Shown: positions 9,328-18,571 of the stretch, in pieces | Numbering within the stretch: position 1 is the first letter of the stretch | Layout: each line of letters begins with the position of its first letter | DNA from: Hyphomicrobiales bacterium | GTDB taxonomy: Bacteria > Pseudomonadota > Alphaproteobacteria > Rhizobiales > Rhizobiaceae | Direction: 5' to 3' | Assembly (NCBI GenBank): GCA_017305835.1 | Contig: JAFKJY010000086.1 | Location: forward strand, 1-38,309 | DNA length: 38,309 nt | Notes under the pieces: model-generated | What the model was told of the DNA's origin: nothing | What the model saw: only the letters and a program-made list of their open reading frames with translations | Databases searched by the model: none | Position numbers and translations under genes: made by a program

Positions 9328-10266
9328 TCAGTTCGTCCCGTAGTAGAGCGTCACCGTGTGGCGGGCCTGCGCGAAGAACAGCCAGCGCTCGACCAGCATG
9401 CCGGCGAGCTGGACGATGGTCGCCAGCAGCGCGGCGACGAGTGCCGGCACCGGCGGCGCGGCGAGCACGACCGCCAGCAGCAGCGCCGGCACGGCGAAGG
9501 CGGCCAGCCGGACGAGGTTGCGCAGGCGCTCCGCGTGCTTGCGCGCGACGCGGAACCCCATCTCCTTGAGCAGATAGTTCTTCTCCGTGTGCGGCCACTC
9601 GACCGAGCGCACCGTGCCGCCGGCAAGCCCGGTCGCGCTGTTGACGGTGGCCGGCATGTCGAGCCGGTCGTTGCGGCGCCAGACGGCTTCCTTGAAGACC
9701 CATCCGGCCAGCGTGAGCACGAGGGCCGCCGCCGCCAGCCAGCGCGAGCCGAGGCCGAAGGCGGCCAGCAGCGCGTCGAGCAGCACCGTGCCGGTCATGG
9801 CCGAGAAGATCAGGTAGCCGGGCAGCGTGTACGGATTCGCCCATTCGCCGATCGGCTTCAGCGAGGCGTAGATCATCGCCGTGGTGCAGACGGTGACGGC
9901 GGCGCCGATCGCCGCGAGCACGCCGGCCGCGGCGAGCCAGCCCTGCGTCTGGCCGAAGAACACCCAGCCGATGCCGAACAGGCCGGCGGGCACATAGGTC
10001 AGCACCGAGGCGACGCCCTCGCGCGACAGCCATGAGGTGCGCCATTGCGAGAAGGCGCGCCAGGCGCGCTCGGGCCGGCCGAGATGGCCGGTCGACGACA
10101 GCAGGCCGGCGCTGACGAGGGCCAGCGCCAGCCCGAGACCGACGAAGCCCAACCAGAAATCGGGCGGCACGAGGCCGAAGGCGGCGGCGAGGCACAAAAG
10201 CGCGAGCAGGCCGTAGCCGGCGCCGGTCGCGGTGGTGAAGAAGATGACGGAATAGGCGGGATGCAT
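9328..10266 (-). CDS. soeC: Membrane anchor subunit of sulfite dehydrogenase (DmsC/SoeC family)
   Basis: Integral membrane subunit expected to bind quinone and take electrons from the iron-sulfur subunit. It has 312 residues with about eight hydrophobic segments. SSTGHLGRPERAWRAFSQW is a typical DmsC-family loop after the second helix, and SREG follows before the third. A basic cytoplasmic stretch lies around the KEMGFRVARKHAERLRN segment. The start at 10266 gives MHPAYSVIFF, with the first helix beginning at once. Five bases separate it from the end of soeB, so it is the last gene of the operon. DmsC-type anchors also serve DMSO reductases; the sulfite role rests on the catalytic subunit lacking an export signal. 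Confidence 0.82.
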   Translation of the reverse strand: MHPAYSVIFFTTATGAGYGLLALLCLAAAFGLVPPDFWLGFVGLGLALALVSAGLLSSTGHLGRPERAWRAFSQWRTSWLSREGVASVLTYVPAGLFGIGWVFFGQTQGWLAAAGVLAAIGAAVTVCTTAMIYASLKPIGEWANPYTLPGYLIFSAMTGTVLLDALLAAFGLGSRWLAAAALVLTLAGWVFKEAVWRRNDRLDMPATVNSATGLAGGTVRSVEWPHTEKNYLLKEMGFRVARKHAERLRNLVRLAAFAVPALLLAVVLAAPPVPALVAALLATIVQLAGMLVERWLFFAQARHTVTLYYGTN

Positions 10267-10271
10267 GGGAC

Positions 10272-11009
10272 CTACCGCGACAGCATGCGGTCGACCCAGC
10301 CGAGGAAGCCGCCCTGCGGGGTCGCGTCCTCGAGCGGCCGGGCGGCCTTCGCATCCGCCCTGCGGCCGCTGCCCGAGCGCGGCGGAAGGTAGCGGTTGGT
10401 GGGCTTGTAGCCGAGCTCCGGCATCAGCTCGACGCCGCCGCGCTCGGCGACGAGCTGCGAGACCGCGGAGTCCGGATCGCCGAGATCGCCGAAATGGCGC
10501 GCGCCGGTCGGGCAGGTGGCGACGCAGGCCGGCACCCGGTCTTCTTCCGCCAGATTGTCGTTGTAGATGCGGTCGACGCACAGCGTGCACTTCTTCATCA
10601 CGCCGACGTCGACGTCGAACTCGCGCGCGCCGTAGGGGCAGGCCCAGGAGCAGAGCTTGCAGCCGATGCACTTGTCCTCGTCGACCAGCACGATGCCGTC
10701 GGAGGTGCGCTTGTAGGAGGCGCCGGTCGGGCAGACGGTGACGCAGGCGGGCTCGGCGCAATGCAGGCAGGAGCGCGGGAAATGCACCGTGCGGCTGCCC
10801 GCATCGGTCGTGTGCTCGTAGGTGTGGACGCGGTTGAACCAGACGCCGTCGACGTCGCCGCCATAGGGGTCGAGGTCGGTCAGCGGCGCCATGTGGCCGC
10901 CGGTGTTCCACTGCTTGCACGAGGTCACGCAGGCATGGCAGCCCACGCAGGTGTCGAGGTCGATGACGAGGCCGAGGGCCTTGTCCGTTGCGGCCGGCAG
11001 GCTGGTCAT
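10272..11009 (-). CDS. soeB: Iron-sulfur subunit of sulfite dehydrogenase (DmsB/SoeB family)
   Basis: Cytoplasmic electron-transfer subunit of 245 residues with four cysteine clusters for four [4Fe-4S] centres: CVGCHACVTSC (21-31), CLHCAEPACVTVC, CIGCKLCSWAC and CTLC...CVATC. It passes electrons from the molybdenum subunit to the membrane anchor. The start ATG overlaps the soeA stop in ATGA (11009-11006), so translation is coupled. The C-terminal ~50 residues are a basic, proline-rich tail ending GGFLGWVDRMLSR, longer than in minimal DmsB proteins. A larger frame reaching to 13796 runs over soeA and is a shadow. Confidence 0.88.
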   Translation of the reverse strand: MTSLPAATDKALGLVIDLDTCVGCHACVTSCKQWNTGGHMAPLTDLDPYGGDVDGVWFNRVHTYEHTTDAGSRTVHFPRSCLHCAEPACVTVCPTGASYKRTSDGIVLVDEDKCIGCKLCSWACPYGAREFDVDVGVMKKCTLCVDRIYNDNLAEEDRVPACVATCPTGARHFGDLGDPDSAVSQLVAERGGVELMPELGYKPTNRYLPPRSGSGRRADAKAARPLEDATPQGGFLGWVDRMLSR

Positions 11010-13939
11010 GCTGTGGTCTCCCGGCGCCGGCGGAAGGCGGCGCCGAACGAAAGCTTGCGCGGGGCGGGCGGGATGTCGGGCGGCAGCGGCAGCGGCGCGA
11101 ATTGCGGCGCGGTCGCGCCAGCCTCGCCGGGGGCGCATTTCTCGATCCGCACGCGCATATCGAACCAGGCGGCCTGGCCGGTCACCGGGTCGGAGTTGGA
11201 GTAGCGGCGGCCGCCGGAGAGCGCCGGCAGCAGGTCGCCGATCGCGTGGTTGAGCAGGAAGCCGCGGTTGGATTCGGCCGCGTCGTCCTCCAGCGCCCAG
11301 GCGCCCTTGCGCTTGCCGATGGCGTTCCATGTCCAGACCGTGTCGGGATTGACGCCGTCGACGAGGCGCACCTGCCCCTTCACGCGACCGTTGGTGCTTT
11401 CGACCCAGACCCAGTCGTCGTCGGCGATGCCGAGCTTCGCCGCCGTCGCGCGATGCACGAACAGGCGGTTCTGGCTGGTGATCTGGCGCAGCCAGGCGTT
11501 CTGCGAGCCCCAGGAATGATACATGTGCATCGGCCGCTGGGTCAGCGCATGCAGCGGGAAGGTCCTGCCGTCGACCGCCGCCTCCTCGAAGGGCTGGTAC
11601 CAGAAGGGCAGCGGGTCGCAGTAGGTCTCGACGCGCTTGCGGTCGGCCTCGGGCGGCTGCGCGGCGCCGTGGCCGCGCGCGGCCAGCCGGAATTTCTGCA
11701 GCGGCTCCGAATAGAGCTGGAAGAAGATGGGGTCCGCCTTCGGCAGGAAGCCCATCTGCGCCGCGAAGTCGAGATAGGCTCGGTTGAACGGCTTGTAGAA
11801 GCGCTGGTCGGGCGCGAAGTCGTGGTGCCAGAAGCCGCCATGCTCGATGTAGCGGGCGAGCTGGTCGGGGTTCGCCTCGCCCTTGCCCATCCTGTCGCCG
11901 TCCTTGCCACGCCAGCCGGCCAGCGGCCCGACGCCGGGCGTGCGCTCGTGGTTGGCGATGTAGTCGGCATAGTCGCGGTATTTCGCCGAGCCGTCCTCGT
12001 TGACGAAGCCCGGCAGGCCGAGCCGGGCGCCCAGGTCGATCAGCACGGACTGGAAGGCGCGGACGTCGCGGTCGGGCTGGATCACCGGCTGGCGGATGGC
12101 GTCGCCCGGCCCGTCGGCATGGCCGATCGGCCGGTCGAGGATCGAGATGCAGTCCCAGCGCTCCAGATAGGTCGTGTCGGGGAGCACGAGGTCCGCATAG
12201 GGCACGGTCTCGGAGAAGAAGGCGTCCGAATAGATGATGAAGGGGATGCGGTAGCCCCCGTCCTCGCCCTTGGCCGTCAGCATGCGGATCGTCTCGGCCG
12301 TGTTCATGGACGAGTTCCAGGCCATGTTGGCCATGTACATGAACAGCGTGTCGATGGGGTAGGGATCGCCCTCGCAGGCGTTGCGGATCACCGTGTGCAT
12401 CAGCCCGTGGGCGGCGAACGGCGCCTCCCAGGAATAGGCCTTGTCGATGCGCATCGGCGTGCCGTCCGCGTCGACCATCAGGTCGTCGGGCGAGGAGACG
12501 AAGCCGAGCGGCATGCCGTCGAGCGGCGTGTTCGGCTTCGCGTTCTTGCCGGCGGGCTTCGGCCCGGCGGGGATCGGCTTCGGGTAGGGCGCCTTGAAGC
12601 GGAAGCCGCCCGGCACCTCGACCGAGCCGAGCAGCACCTGCAGCAGGTGGATGGCGCGGCAGGTGTGGAAGCCGTTGGAATGGGCCGAGATGCCGCGCAT
12701 GGCGTGCATGGCGACCGGCCGGCCCTTCGTCGTCTCGTGGCGACGGCCGGCCCAGTCGGTCCACGCGATCGGCAGCTCGATCGCCTCCTCGAACGCGACA
12801 TGGGCAAGCTCGGCGGCGATGCGGCGGATCGCGTCGGCCGGCACGCCGCAGCGCTCCGCCACCGCGTCGGGCGCGTAAGCCGCGTCGAGATAGCGCTCGG
12901 CGATCAACTGGAAGACCGGCACGCAGCGGCGCCCCGCCGCCGCGTGGCGGCCGGTCAGCGCCGGCTTGAGGTCGGGCGAGGCCGAGCTGGCCGGCGCATC
13001 CGTCTCGCGGTCCCAGGACAGCGGCGCGCCTTCGCCGTCGCGCAGGAACAGGCCGTCGTCGGCAGCACCCGGCTCCTCGATCACGAGCTGGTGGGCGTTG
13101 GTGAAGCGGGCGAGATAGTCGACGTCGACCTTGCCGGCACGCAGCAGCTCGTGCACCAGCGCCAGCACGAACAGGCCGTCGGTGCCCGGCCGGATGCCGA
13201 CCCAGTCGTCGGCGACGGCGTTGTAGCCGGTGCGGCAGGGATTGACCGAGACGACCTTCGCGCCGCGCGCCTTGAGCTTGCCCAGCCCGATCTTGATCGG
13301 GTTGGAATCGTGGTCCTCGGCGACGCCGAACAGCATGAAGTATTTCGTCCGGTCCCAGTCCGGCTCGCCGAACTCCCAGAACGAGCCGCCGAGCGTGTAG
13401 AGGCCCGCGGCTGCCATGTTGACCGAGCAGAAGCCGCCATGGGCGGCGAAGTTGAGCGTGCCGAACTGCTTGGCCCACCAGCCGGTCAGCGACTGCGACT
13501 GGTCGCGGCCGGTGAAGAAGGCGAGCTTCTTGGGGTCGGTGGCGCGGATGCGGGAAAGCCGCTCGGTGGCGATTGCCATCGCCTCGTCCCACTCGATCTC
13601 GCGGAATTCGCCCGCGCCGCGCTCGCCGGTGCGCAGCAGCGGCTTCCTCAGCCTCGCCGGGCTGTAGTGCTGCATGATGCCGGCATTGCCCTTGCCGCAC
13701 AGCACGCCGCGGTTGACCGGGTGGTCGCGGTTGCCGGCGATGTAGCGAATGCGGCCGTCGCGGACATGCACGTCGATGCCGCAGCGGCAGGCGCACATGT
13801 AGCAGGTCGTCTTGGCGACGCGGTCGCCGACCTGCGGCGAGGTTTCGACGCCGTCGCCTTCGGCGGGCGCCGTCGTATCGGCGAGCGGACGCTGCGAGGC
13901 GCCGCTATTGGCGCCCCTGAACCTGCCTGCCTGCTTCAT
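11006..13939 (-). CDS. soeA: Molybdopterin catalytic subunit, probable cytoplasmic sulfite dehydrogenase
   Basis: DMSO-reductase-family oxidoreductase of 977 residues with bis-pterin molybdenum cofactor. The N-terminal [4Fe-4S] motif is C46-x2-C49-x3-C53 with C81 as fourth ligand (CYMCACRC...GVLCGKGN). Cys171 in HGGFCSVNMA sits where the molybdenum ligand usually lies. No twin-arginine signal is present, so the enzyme should face the cytoplasm, as SoeA of Allochromatium and Ruegeria does and unlike DmsA or PsrA. SoeABC oxidises sulfite to sulfate and feeds the quinone pool, for example during taurine or thiosulfate use. Alternatives are another cytoplasm-facing molybdoenzyme of the PsrA/NarB group. 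The start ATG overlaps the stop of a small upstream ORF. Confidence 0.8.
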   Translation of the reverse strand: MKQAGRFRGANSGASQRPLADTTAPAEGDGVETSPQVGDRVAKTTCYMCACRCGIDVHVRDGRIRYIAGNRDHPVNRGVLCGKGNAGIMQHYSPARLRKPLLRTGERGAGEFREIEWDEAMAIATERLSRIRATDPKKLAFFTGRDQSQSLTGWWAKQFGTLNFAAHGGFCSVNMAAAGLYTLGGSFWEFGEPDWDRTKYFMLFGVAEDHDSNPIKIGLGKLKARGAKVVSVNPCRTGYNAVADDWVGIRPGTDGLFVLALVHELLRAGKVDVDYLARFTNAHQLVIEEPGAADDGLFLRDGEGAPLSWDRETDAPASSASPDLKPALTGRHAAAGRRCVPVFQLIAERYLDAAYAPDAVAERCGVPADAIRRIAAELAHVAFEEAIELPIAWTDWAGRRHETTKGRPVAMHAMRGISAHSNGFHTCRAIHLLQVLLGSVEVPGGFRFKAPYPKPIPAGPKPAGKNAKPNTPLDGMPLGFVSSPDDLMVDADGTPMRIDKAYSWEAPFAAHGLMHTVIRNACEGDPYPIDTLFMYMANMAWNSSMNTAETIRMLTAKGEDGGYRIPFIIYSDAFFSETVPYADLVLPDTTYLERWDCISILDRPIGHADGPGDAIRQPVIQPDRDVRAFQSVLIDLGARLGLPGFVNEDGSAKYRDYADYIANHERTPGVGPLAGWRGKDGDRMGKGEANPDQLARYIEHGGFWHHDFAPDQRFYKPFNRAYLDFAAQMGFLPKADPIFFQLYSEPLQKFRLAARGHGAAQPPEADRKRVETYCDPLPFWYQPFEEAAVDGRTFPLHALTQRPMHMYHSWGSQNAWLRQITSQNRLFVHRATAAKLGIADDDWVWVESTNGRVKGQVRLVDGVNPDTVWTWNAIGKRKGAWALEDDAAESNRGFLLNHAIGDLLPALSGGRRYSNSDPVTGQAAWFDMRVRIEKCAPGEAGATAPQFAPLPLPPDIPPAPRKLSFGAAFRRRRETTA

Positions 13940-14109
13940 GCCCTCGCTCCGCCGCCGCGCTCGATCTTCTCGCGCGTCTTCGGCCCCGGCCCGCGCATGT
14001 AGTGCTGCTCGGGCCGATAGCGGCCGGCGCCGAAGGCATGGCGGAACCGTTCCGCGACGCCGCGCAGCGTCGCGAGAAATTTCCAGCCGATGCGGTTTCG
14101 TTTCGCCAA
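13936..14109 (-). CDS. Small basic protein coupled to soeA (57 aa, TTG start), unknown
   Basis: A 57-residue reading frame starting at TTG 14109, whose TGA overlaps the soeA ATG in ATGA (13939-13936). GGAG lies nine bases upstream of the TTG; no ATG or GTG is available before an in-frame stop. The product begins LAKRNRIGWKFLATLRG and ends TREKIERGGGARA. It is strongly basic, with an amphipathic-looking N-terminal half, no membrane segment and no cysteines. It matches no family I recognise. Position and coupling suggest a role in maturation or assembly of the enzyme, but this is inference. It could instead be a leader ORF that only couples translation. Confidence 0.5.
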   Translation of the reverse strand: MAKRNRIGWKFLATLRGVAERFRHAFGAGRYRPEQHYMRGPGPKTREKIERGGGARA

Positions 14110-14161
14110 CTTTGCCTGCTCCGCGGATAAAGGAGAATTGCGTTCCGGTTATTGTTCAGTC

Positions 14162-14173
14162 AAACATATGTTT
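14162..14173. promoter_or_regulatory. Perfect palindrome in the soe/lysR divergent promoter
   Basis: AAACATATGTTT is a perfect 12-bp palindrome in the ~100-base spacer between the soe operon (minus) and the LysR gene (plus). AT-rich dyads of this kind are usual LysR-type binding sites, so it is a good candidate operator for autoregulation and soe control. Regulator assignment is inferred from position. Confidence 0.5.
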
Positions 14174-14211
14174 CTTCTAATTTTGATCAGAAAAGACGAT
14201 TGGTTCTCGAA

Positions 14212-15096
14212 ATGACCCTTGAGCAGTTGCGAATCTTCCTGGCGGTGGCCGAGCGCGGGCATGTCAGCCGCGCGGCGGAGGCGCTGGCGATCTCGCAGTC
14301 GGGCGCGTCCTCGGCGATCAAGTCGCTGGAGGAGGAGTTCGGCGTGCGGCTGTTCAACCGGGTCGGCCGCGGCATCGAGCTGTCGCAGGCAGGCATGCGC
14401 TTCCTGCCCGAGGCGCGGGCCGTGCTGGAGCGCGCGGAGGCCGCGCGGCTGGTGCTGGAGAACGTGTCGGAGGTGGTGGCCGGCGCGGTCGCCGTGGCGG
14501 CCAGCCTGACGATCGCCAGCTACTGGCTGCCGCACCGGCTGGCGGCCTTCCACGACCGCTATCCCAACGTTCGGCTCGGCGTCTCGGTCGGCAACACGCA
14601 GCAGGTCGAGGCCCAGATCCTCGACGGCGCGGCCGACATCGGGCTGGTCGAGGGGCGCACGCGCTCGGATCTGCTCAAGCGCGTGACGGTCGGCACCGAC
14701 CGGCTGGTGATGGTCGTCGGCGCGCAGGCGCAGCCGATCTCGGCGCGGCAGGTGATGGCCGATCCGCGCGCGGTGCGCTGGGTGGTGCGCGAGCGCGGCT
14801 CGGGCACGCGCGAGGTGCTGGAGGCGTTCGTGGCCGCGCGCGGCGCCGCGCTCGACGAATTGCGGGTGTCGCTGGTGCTGCCGAGCAACGAGGCGATCCG
14901 GCAGGCGGTGGAGGCCGGCGCCGGCGCCACGATCATCTCCGAGCACGTCGTCGCCCGCTCGATCGCCGACGGGCGGCTGGTCGTCGTGCCGGTCGAGATC
15001 CCGCGCCGCGAGTTCGCGCTGATCAGCCACCGCGACCGCGCGCCCGGCCCGGCGCAGGCCGCGCTCAAGGAGCATCTGTGCGGGCGGGCGGGGTGA
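14212..15096 (+). CDS. LysR-type regulator, CysL/YeiE-like, divergent from soe operon
   Basis: Transcription factor of 294 residues. The N-terminal winged helix-turn-helix is clear (LRIFLAVAERGHVSRAAEAL, then SQSGASSAIKSLEEEFG). The C-terminal sensor domain includes RYPNVRLGVSVGNTQQVEAQ, resembling the CysL/YeiE group, which governs sulfur and sulfite metabolism. The ATG at 14212 begins the canonical MTLEQLRIF; an upstream TTG frame would add 20 unconserved residues. It is transcribed divergently from the molybdoenzyme operon, so it probably controls that operon. The ligand, perhaps sulfite, is inferred. Confidence 0.85.
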   Translation: MTLEQLRIFLAVAERGHVSRAAEALAISQSGASSAIKSLEEEFGVRLFNRVGRGIELSQAGMRFLPEARAVLERAEAARLVLENVSEVVAGAVAVAASLTIASYWLPHRLAAFHDRYPNVRLGVSVGNTQQVEAQILDGAADIGLVEGRTRSDLLKRVTVGTDRLVMVVGAQAQPISARQVMADPRAVRWVVRERGSGTREVLEAFVAARGAALDELRVSLVLPSNEAIRQAVEAGAGATIISEHVVARSIADGRLVVVPVEIPRREFALISHRDRAPGPAQAALKEHLCGRAG

Positions 15097-15106
15097 GACG
15101 CGAGCG

Positions 15107-18100
15107 TCAGGCCGCCTGCGCCGTCACCGCGCTGCCGGCCTCAGCCAGCCGCGCCAGCGCGGCGTCGACCTCGCGCCGCATCTTCGCGGCCGCCTCCTCC
15201 TTCACCGGGCCGTAGCCGCGGATCTGCTGCGGCATGGCGAGGATCGCCGCCCAGGCGTCGCGCGTCGCGGGCGTGGCCTCGGCGGCGGCGCGGGCCGCGA
15301 GGCCCTCGAACCAGACGATCAGCTCCCGCTCCATGCGCCGCTCGGCGGTGCGGCCGAACGGGTCGAAGGCCGTGCCGCGCAGGCGCTTCATGCGCGCCAG
15401 CAGGCGGAAGGGCAGCCTGATCCACGGCCCGAAGGCGCGCTTGAGCGGCCGGCCGCGTGCGTCCGTGCCCGCGGCGAGGAAGGGCGGGGCGAGATGGTGG
15501 ACGATGCGGAAATCGCCCTCGAACTCGCTTCTGAGCCGCGCCGCGAAGCCGGACTGCACATGCAGCCGCGCGACCTCGTACTCGTCCTTGTAGGCCATCA
15601 GCCGGAACAGCGACTTCGCCACCGCCTCCGTCAGCGCCGAGCCGCCGAGCGGGGCTTCCGCCGCCTGCATCCGCTCGACGCCCGCGCGGTAACGCGCGGC
15701 ATAGGCGGCGTCCTGGTAGCCGGTCAGGAAGGCCTCGCGCCGCGCGATCGTCTCGGCAATCGTCTGCGCGGCAGCCGGCTTCGGCCGCAGCATCTCGCCC
15801 AGCGCGTCGGGCTTCGCCGCCGCGATGCGGCCGAGCAGGAAAGCGCGGTGGTTGGCCTCCACCGCGGCGCCGTTCAGCACGATCGCCTGCGCCAGTGCGG
15901 CGTGGCCCACCGGCACCAGCCCCGTCTGCCAGGCGAAGCCCAGCATGATGACGTTGGCGAAGACGGCGTCACCCATCAGCTTCTCGGCCAGATGGTTGGC
16001 GTCGAGGGCGGACAGCGCGCCGGTCCCGGTGGCGGCGCGGATGGCGTCGAGCCGGCGGTCGACCTCGAGGCTCGCGTCGCGTCGCCGGATCACGTCGCCG
16101 GTCGGCATCTTCGCCAGGTTGACCACCGCCTTCATGCCCGGCCGGTAGGCGGCGGATGCCTTGGGCGAGGAGGAGACGACGATATCGCAGCCGATCAGCG
16201 CGTCGGCCGCGCCGGCGTCGATGCGCACCTGGTTGATCGCGTCGGGCTTCGCCGCCAGCCGCACATAGGAGAGCACGGGGCCGAATTTCTGGGCGAAGCC
16301 GGTGAAGTCGAGCACGGTGGCGCCCTTGGCCTCCAGATGCGCGGCCATGGTGACGAGCTGGCCGACAGTGATGACGCCGGTGCCGCCGACGCCGGTGATG
16401 AGCAGGTCGTAGGCACCGGCGAGCCGCGGCAGCTCCGGCTCGGGCAGGCCGGTGCCGAGCGCGGCGAGGTCGATCTCGACCGCGGTCTTCCTGCGCCGCG
16501 TCGCGCCTTCCAGCGTGACGAAGCTCGGGCAGAAGCCGTTCACGCAGGAAAAGTCCTTGTTGCAGGAGGACTGGTTGATGCGCCGCTTGGTGCCGAACTC
16601 GGTCTCGACCGGCTCGACCGACAGGCAGTTCGATTCCACTGAGCAGTCGCCGCAGCCCTCGCAGACCAGCTCGTTGATGACGACGACCTTCTTCGGGTCT
16701 TCCATCGTGCCGCGCTTGCGGCGCCGGCGCTTCTCCGTCGCACAGGTCTGCTCGTAGATCAGCACGGTGACCCCTTGGATGTCGCGCAGCTCGCGCTGCA
16801 CGGCGTCCATCTCGCGCCGGCCGTGGATCGTCGTGCCGGCGGGGAGGTCGCCGGCATTGAACTTTTCCGGCTGGTCGGAGACCAGCGCGATGCGCTCGAC
16901 GCCCTCGGCGCGGCAGACATGGGCGATGGCCTGCACGGAGACCGGGCCGTCGACCGGCTGGCCGCCGGTCATGGCGACGGCGTCGTTGTAGAGGATCTTG
17001 TAGGTGATGTTGGCGCCCGCCGCGATGGCCTGACGGATCGCCATCGAGCCGGAGTGATACCAGGTGCCCTCGCCGAGGTTCTGGAAGACGTGGCCCCTGC
17101 CGGTGAAGCGCGAGGAGGCGGCCCAGTTGACGCCCTCGCCGCCCATCTGGATCAGCGAGGTGGTGTCGCGGTCCATCCAGCTCGCCATGAAGTGGCAGCC
17201 GATGCCGGCCAGCGCCTGCGAGCCCTCGGGCACCTTCGTGGACGTGTTGTGCGGGCAGCCGGAGCAGAAATAGGGCGTGCGGGTCGCGCCCGGCACGGAG
17301 ATCGAGATCGCCGGCGCGCCGGCGATCTCCGCCGCGCGCGCGCTGAAGCCGCGGCCGGGGAAGATGCCGTCGAGGCGCTTCGCCACGATGGGCACGAGCA
17401 GGCGCGGCGACAGCTCGCCGGTCCACGGCACGAGCCGGTTCCCCGCCTCGTCGCGCTTGCCCACCATGGCGCGCGGCTTGTGGCCCGGCCAGTCGTAGAA
17501 ATATTCCTTGAACTGGCTCTCGATGATGCCGCGCTTCTCCTCGACGACCAGCACCTCCTCCTTGTCGCGCACGAAGTCGAGCGCGTCGCGGCGGGCGAGC
17601 GGCCAGACCATGCCGACCTTGTAGATGTCGATGCCGAGCGCGCGACACTCCGCCTCGCCGATGCCGAGCAGCCGCAGCGCCTCCATCAGGTCGCCATGCG
17701 CCTTGCCGGTGGTGACGATGCCGAAGCGGGCGCCCTTCACGGAATAGACGTGGCGGTCGATCGGGTTGGCTTCCGCGAAGGCGTAGACGGCCTCCTTCTT
17801 GGCCTCCATGCGCTCCTCGATCTGCGGACCGGGCAGGTCCGGCCAGCGGTAGTGCAGGCCGCCGGGCGGGGGCGAAAAATCGGGCGCGGCGAAGACGCGG
17901 TCGGGCCGGAGCTCGACGGAAGCGGCCGATTCCACCGTCTCGGAGATCGCCTTGAAGCCGACCCACATGCCGGAGAAGCGCGACAGCGCGTAGCCCCACT
18001 CGCCGAACTCCAGATATTCGGCGATCGAGGCCGGGTTCAGCGTCGGCATGAACCAGGCCATGAAGGCGACGTCGGACTGGTGCGGCATCGAGGACGACAC

Positions 18101-18571
18101 GCAGCCATGGTCGTCGCCGGCCACCACCAGCACGCCGCCGTTCGGCGAGGAGCCGTAGGCGTTGCCGTGCTTCAGCGCGTCGCCGGCGCGGTCGACGCCC
18201 GGCCCCTTGCCGTACCACATGGCGAACACGCCGTCGGCCGTGCGGCCTGGGTTGGTCTCGACCTGCTGGGAGCCGAGCACGGCCGTTGCGGCGAGGTCCT
18301 CGTTGACGGCCGGCAGGAACTCGATACGGCTTTCCTCGAGCCGTTTTCGGATGCGCCACAGTTCGAGATCGACGCCGCCGAGCGGCGAGCCGCGATAGCC
18401 GGAGACGAAGCCGGCGGTGTTCCTGCCTGCGGCGCGGTCGCGGCGGGCCTGGTCGAGAACGATACGCACGAGCGCCTGCGTGCCGGTCATGAAGACGCGG
18501 CCGGAGGGCTGCGCGTAACGGTCCTCCAGCCGGTAGCCGGCGAGCGTGCGAAACGGCGGGTGCGCTGTCAT
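15107..18571 (-). CDS. Indolepyruvate ferredoxin oxidoreductase, fused alpha-beta/gamma type
   Basis: Oxidatively decarboxylates aryl (and perhaps branched) 2-oxo acids, such as indolepyruvate and phenylpyruvate, to acyl-CoA with reduction of ferredoxin. It has 1154 residues, typical of the single-chain aerobic version. Order: N-terminal pyrimidine-binding domain (SGYRGSPLGG), thiamine diphosphate-binding domain (GEGTWYHSGS...YNDAVAMTGG, about 510-560), an iron-sulfur segment (CEGCGDCSVESNC, then CNKDFSC), the gamma domain with a nucleotide-like loop (ITGVGGTGVITVGQ), and a C-terminal domain ending near 1140. GGGAG upstream supports ATG 18571. It is convergent with the LysR gene (10-base gap) and divergent from an Lrp gene. 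It probably serves aromatic amino acid degradation. Confidence 0.9.
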   Translation of the reverse strand: MTAHPPFRTLAGYRLEDRYAQPSGRVFMTGTQALVRIVLDQARRDRAAGRNTAGFVSGYRGSPLGGVDLELWRIRKRLEESRIEFLPAVNEDLAATAVLGSQQVETNPGRTADGVFAMWYGKGPGVDRAGDALKHGNAYGSSPNGGVLVVAGDDHGCVSSSMPHQSDVAFMAWFMPTLNPASIAEYLEFGEWGYALSRFSGMWVGFKAISETVESAASVELRPDRVFAAPDFSPPPGGLHYRWPDLPGPQIEERMEAKKEAVYAFAEANPIDRHVYSVKGARFGIVTTGKAHGDLMEALRLLGIGEAECRALGIDIYKVGMVWPLARRDALDFVRDKEEVLVVEEKRGIIESQFKEYFYDWPGHKPRAMVGKRDEAGNRLVPWTGELSPRLLVPIVAKRLDGIFPGRGFSARAAEIAGAPAISISVPGATRTPYFCSGCPHNTSTKVPEGSQALAGIGCHFMASWMDRDTTSLIQMGGEGVNWAASSRFTGRGHVFQNLGEGTWYHSGSMAIRQAIAAGANITYKILYNDAVAMTGGQPVDGPVSVQAIAHVCRAEGVERIALVSDQPEKFNAGDLPAGTTIHGRREMDAVQRELRDIQGVTVLIYEQTCATEKRRRRKRGTMEDPKKVVVINELVCEGCGDCSVESNCLSVEPVETEFGTKRRINQSSCNKDFSCVNGFCPSFVTLEGATRRRKTAVEIDLAALGTGLPEPELPRLAGAYDLLITGVGGTGVITVGQLVTMAAHLEAKGATVLDFTGFAQKFGPVLSYVRLAAKPDAINQVRIDAGAADALIGCDIVVSSSPKASAAYRPGMKAVVNLAKMPTGDVIRRRDASLEVDRRLDAIRAATGTGALSALDANHLAEKLMGDAVFANVIMLGFAWQTGLVPVGHAALAQAIVLNGAAVEANHRAFLLGRIAAAKPDALGEMLRPKPAAAQTIAETIARREAFLTGYQDAAYAARYRAGVERMQAAEAPLGGSALTEAVAKSLFRLMAYKDEYEVARLHVQSGFAARLRSEFEGDFRIVHHLAPPFLAAGTDARGRPLKRAFGPWIRLPFRLLARMKRLRGTAFDPFGRTAERRMERELIVWFEGLAARAAAEATPATRDAWAAILAMPQQIRGYGPVKEEAAAKMRREVDAALARLAEAGSAVTAQAA

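Noticed and set aside
10988..14002. A 1004-codon open frame on the plus strand opposite soeA and soeB
   Set aside because: It is a shadow of GC-rich codon use in soeA/soeB. Its translation is low-complexity Arg/Ala/Gly/Val-rich with no motif, while the minus strand encodes intact cofactor motifs.
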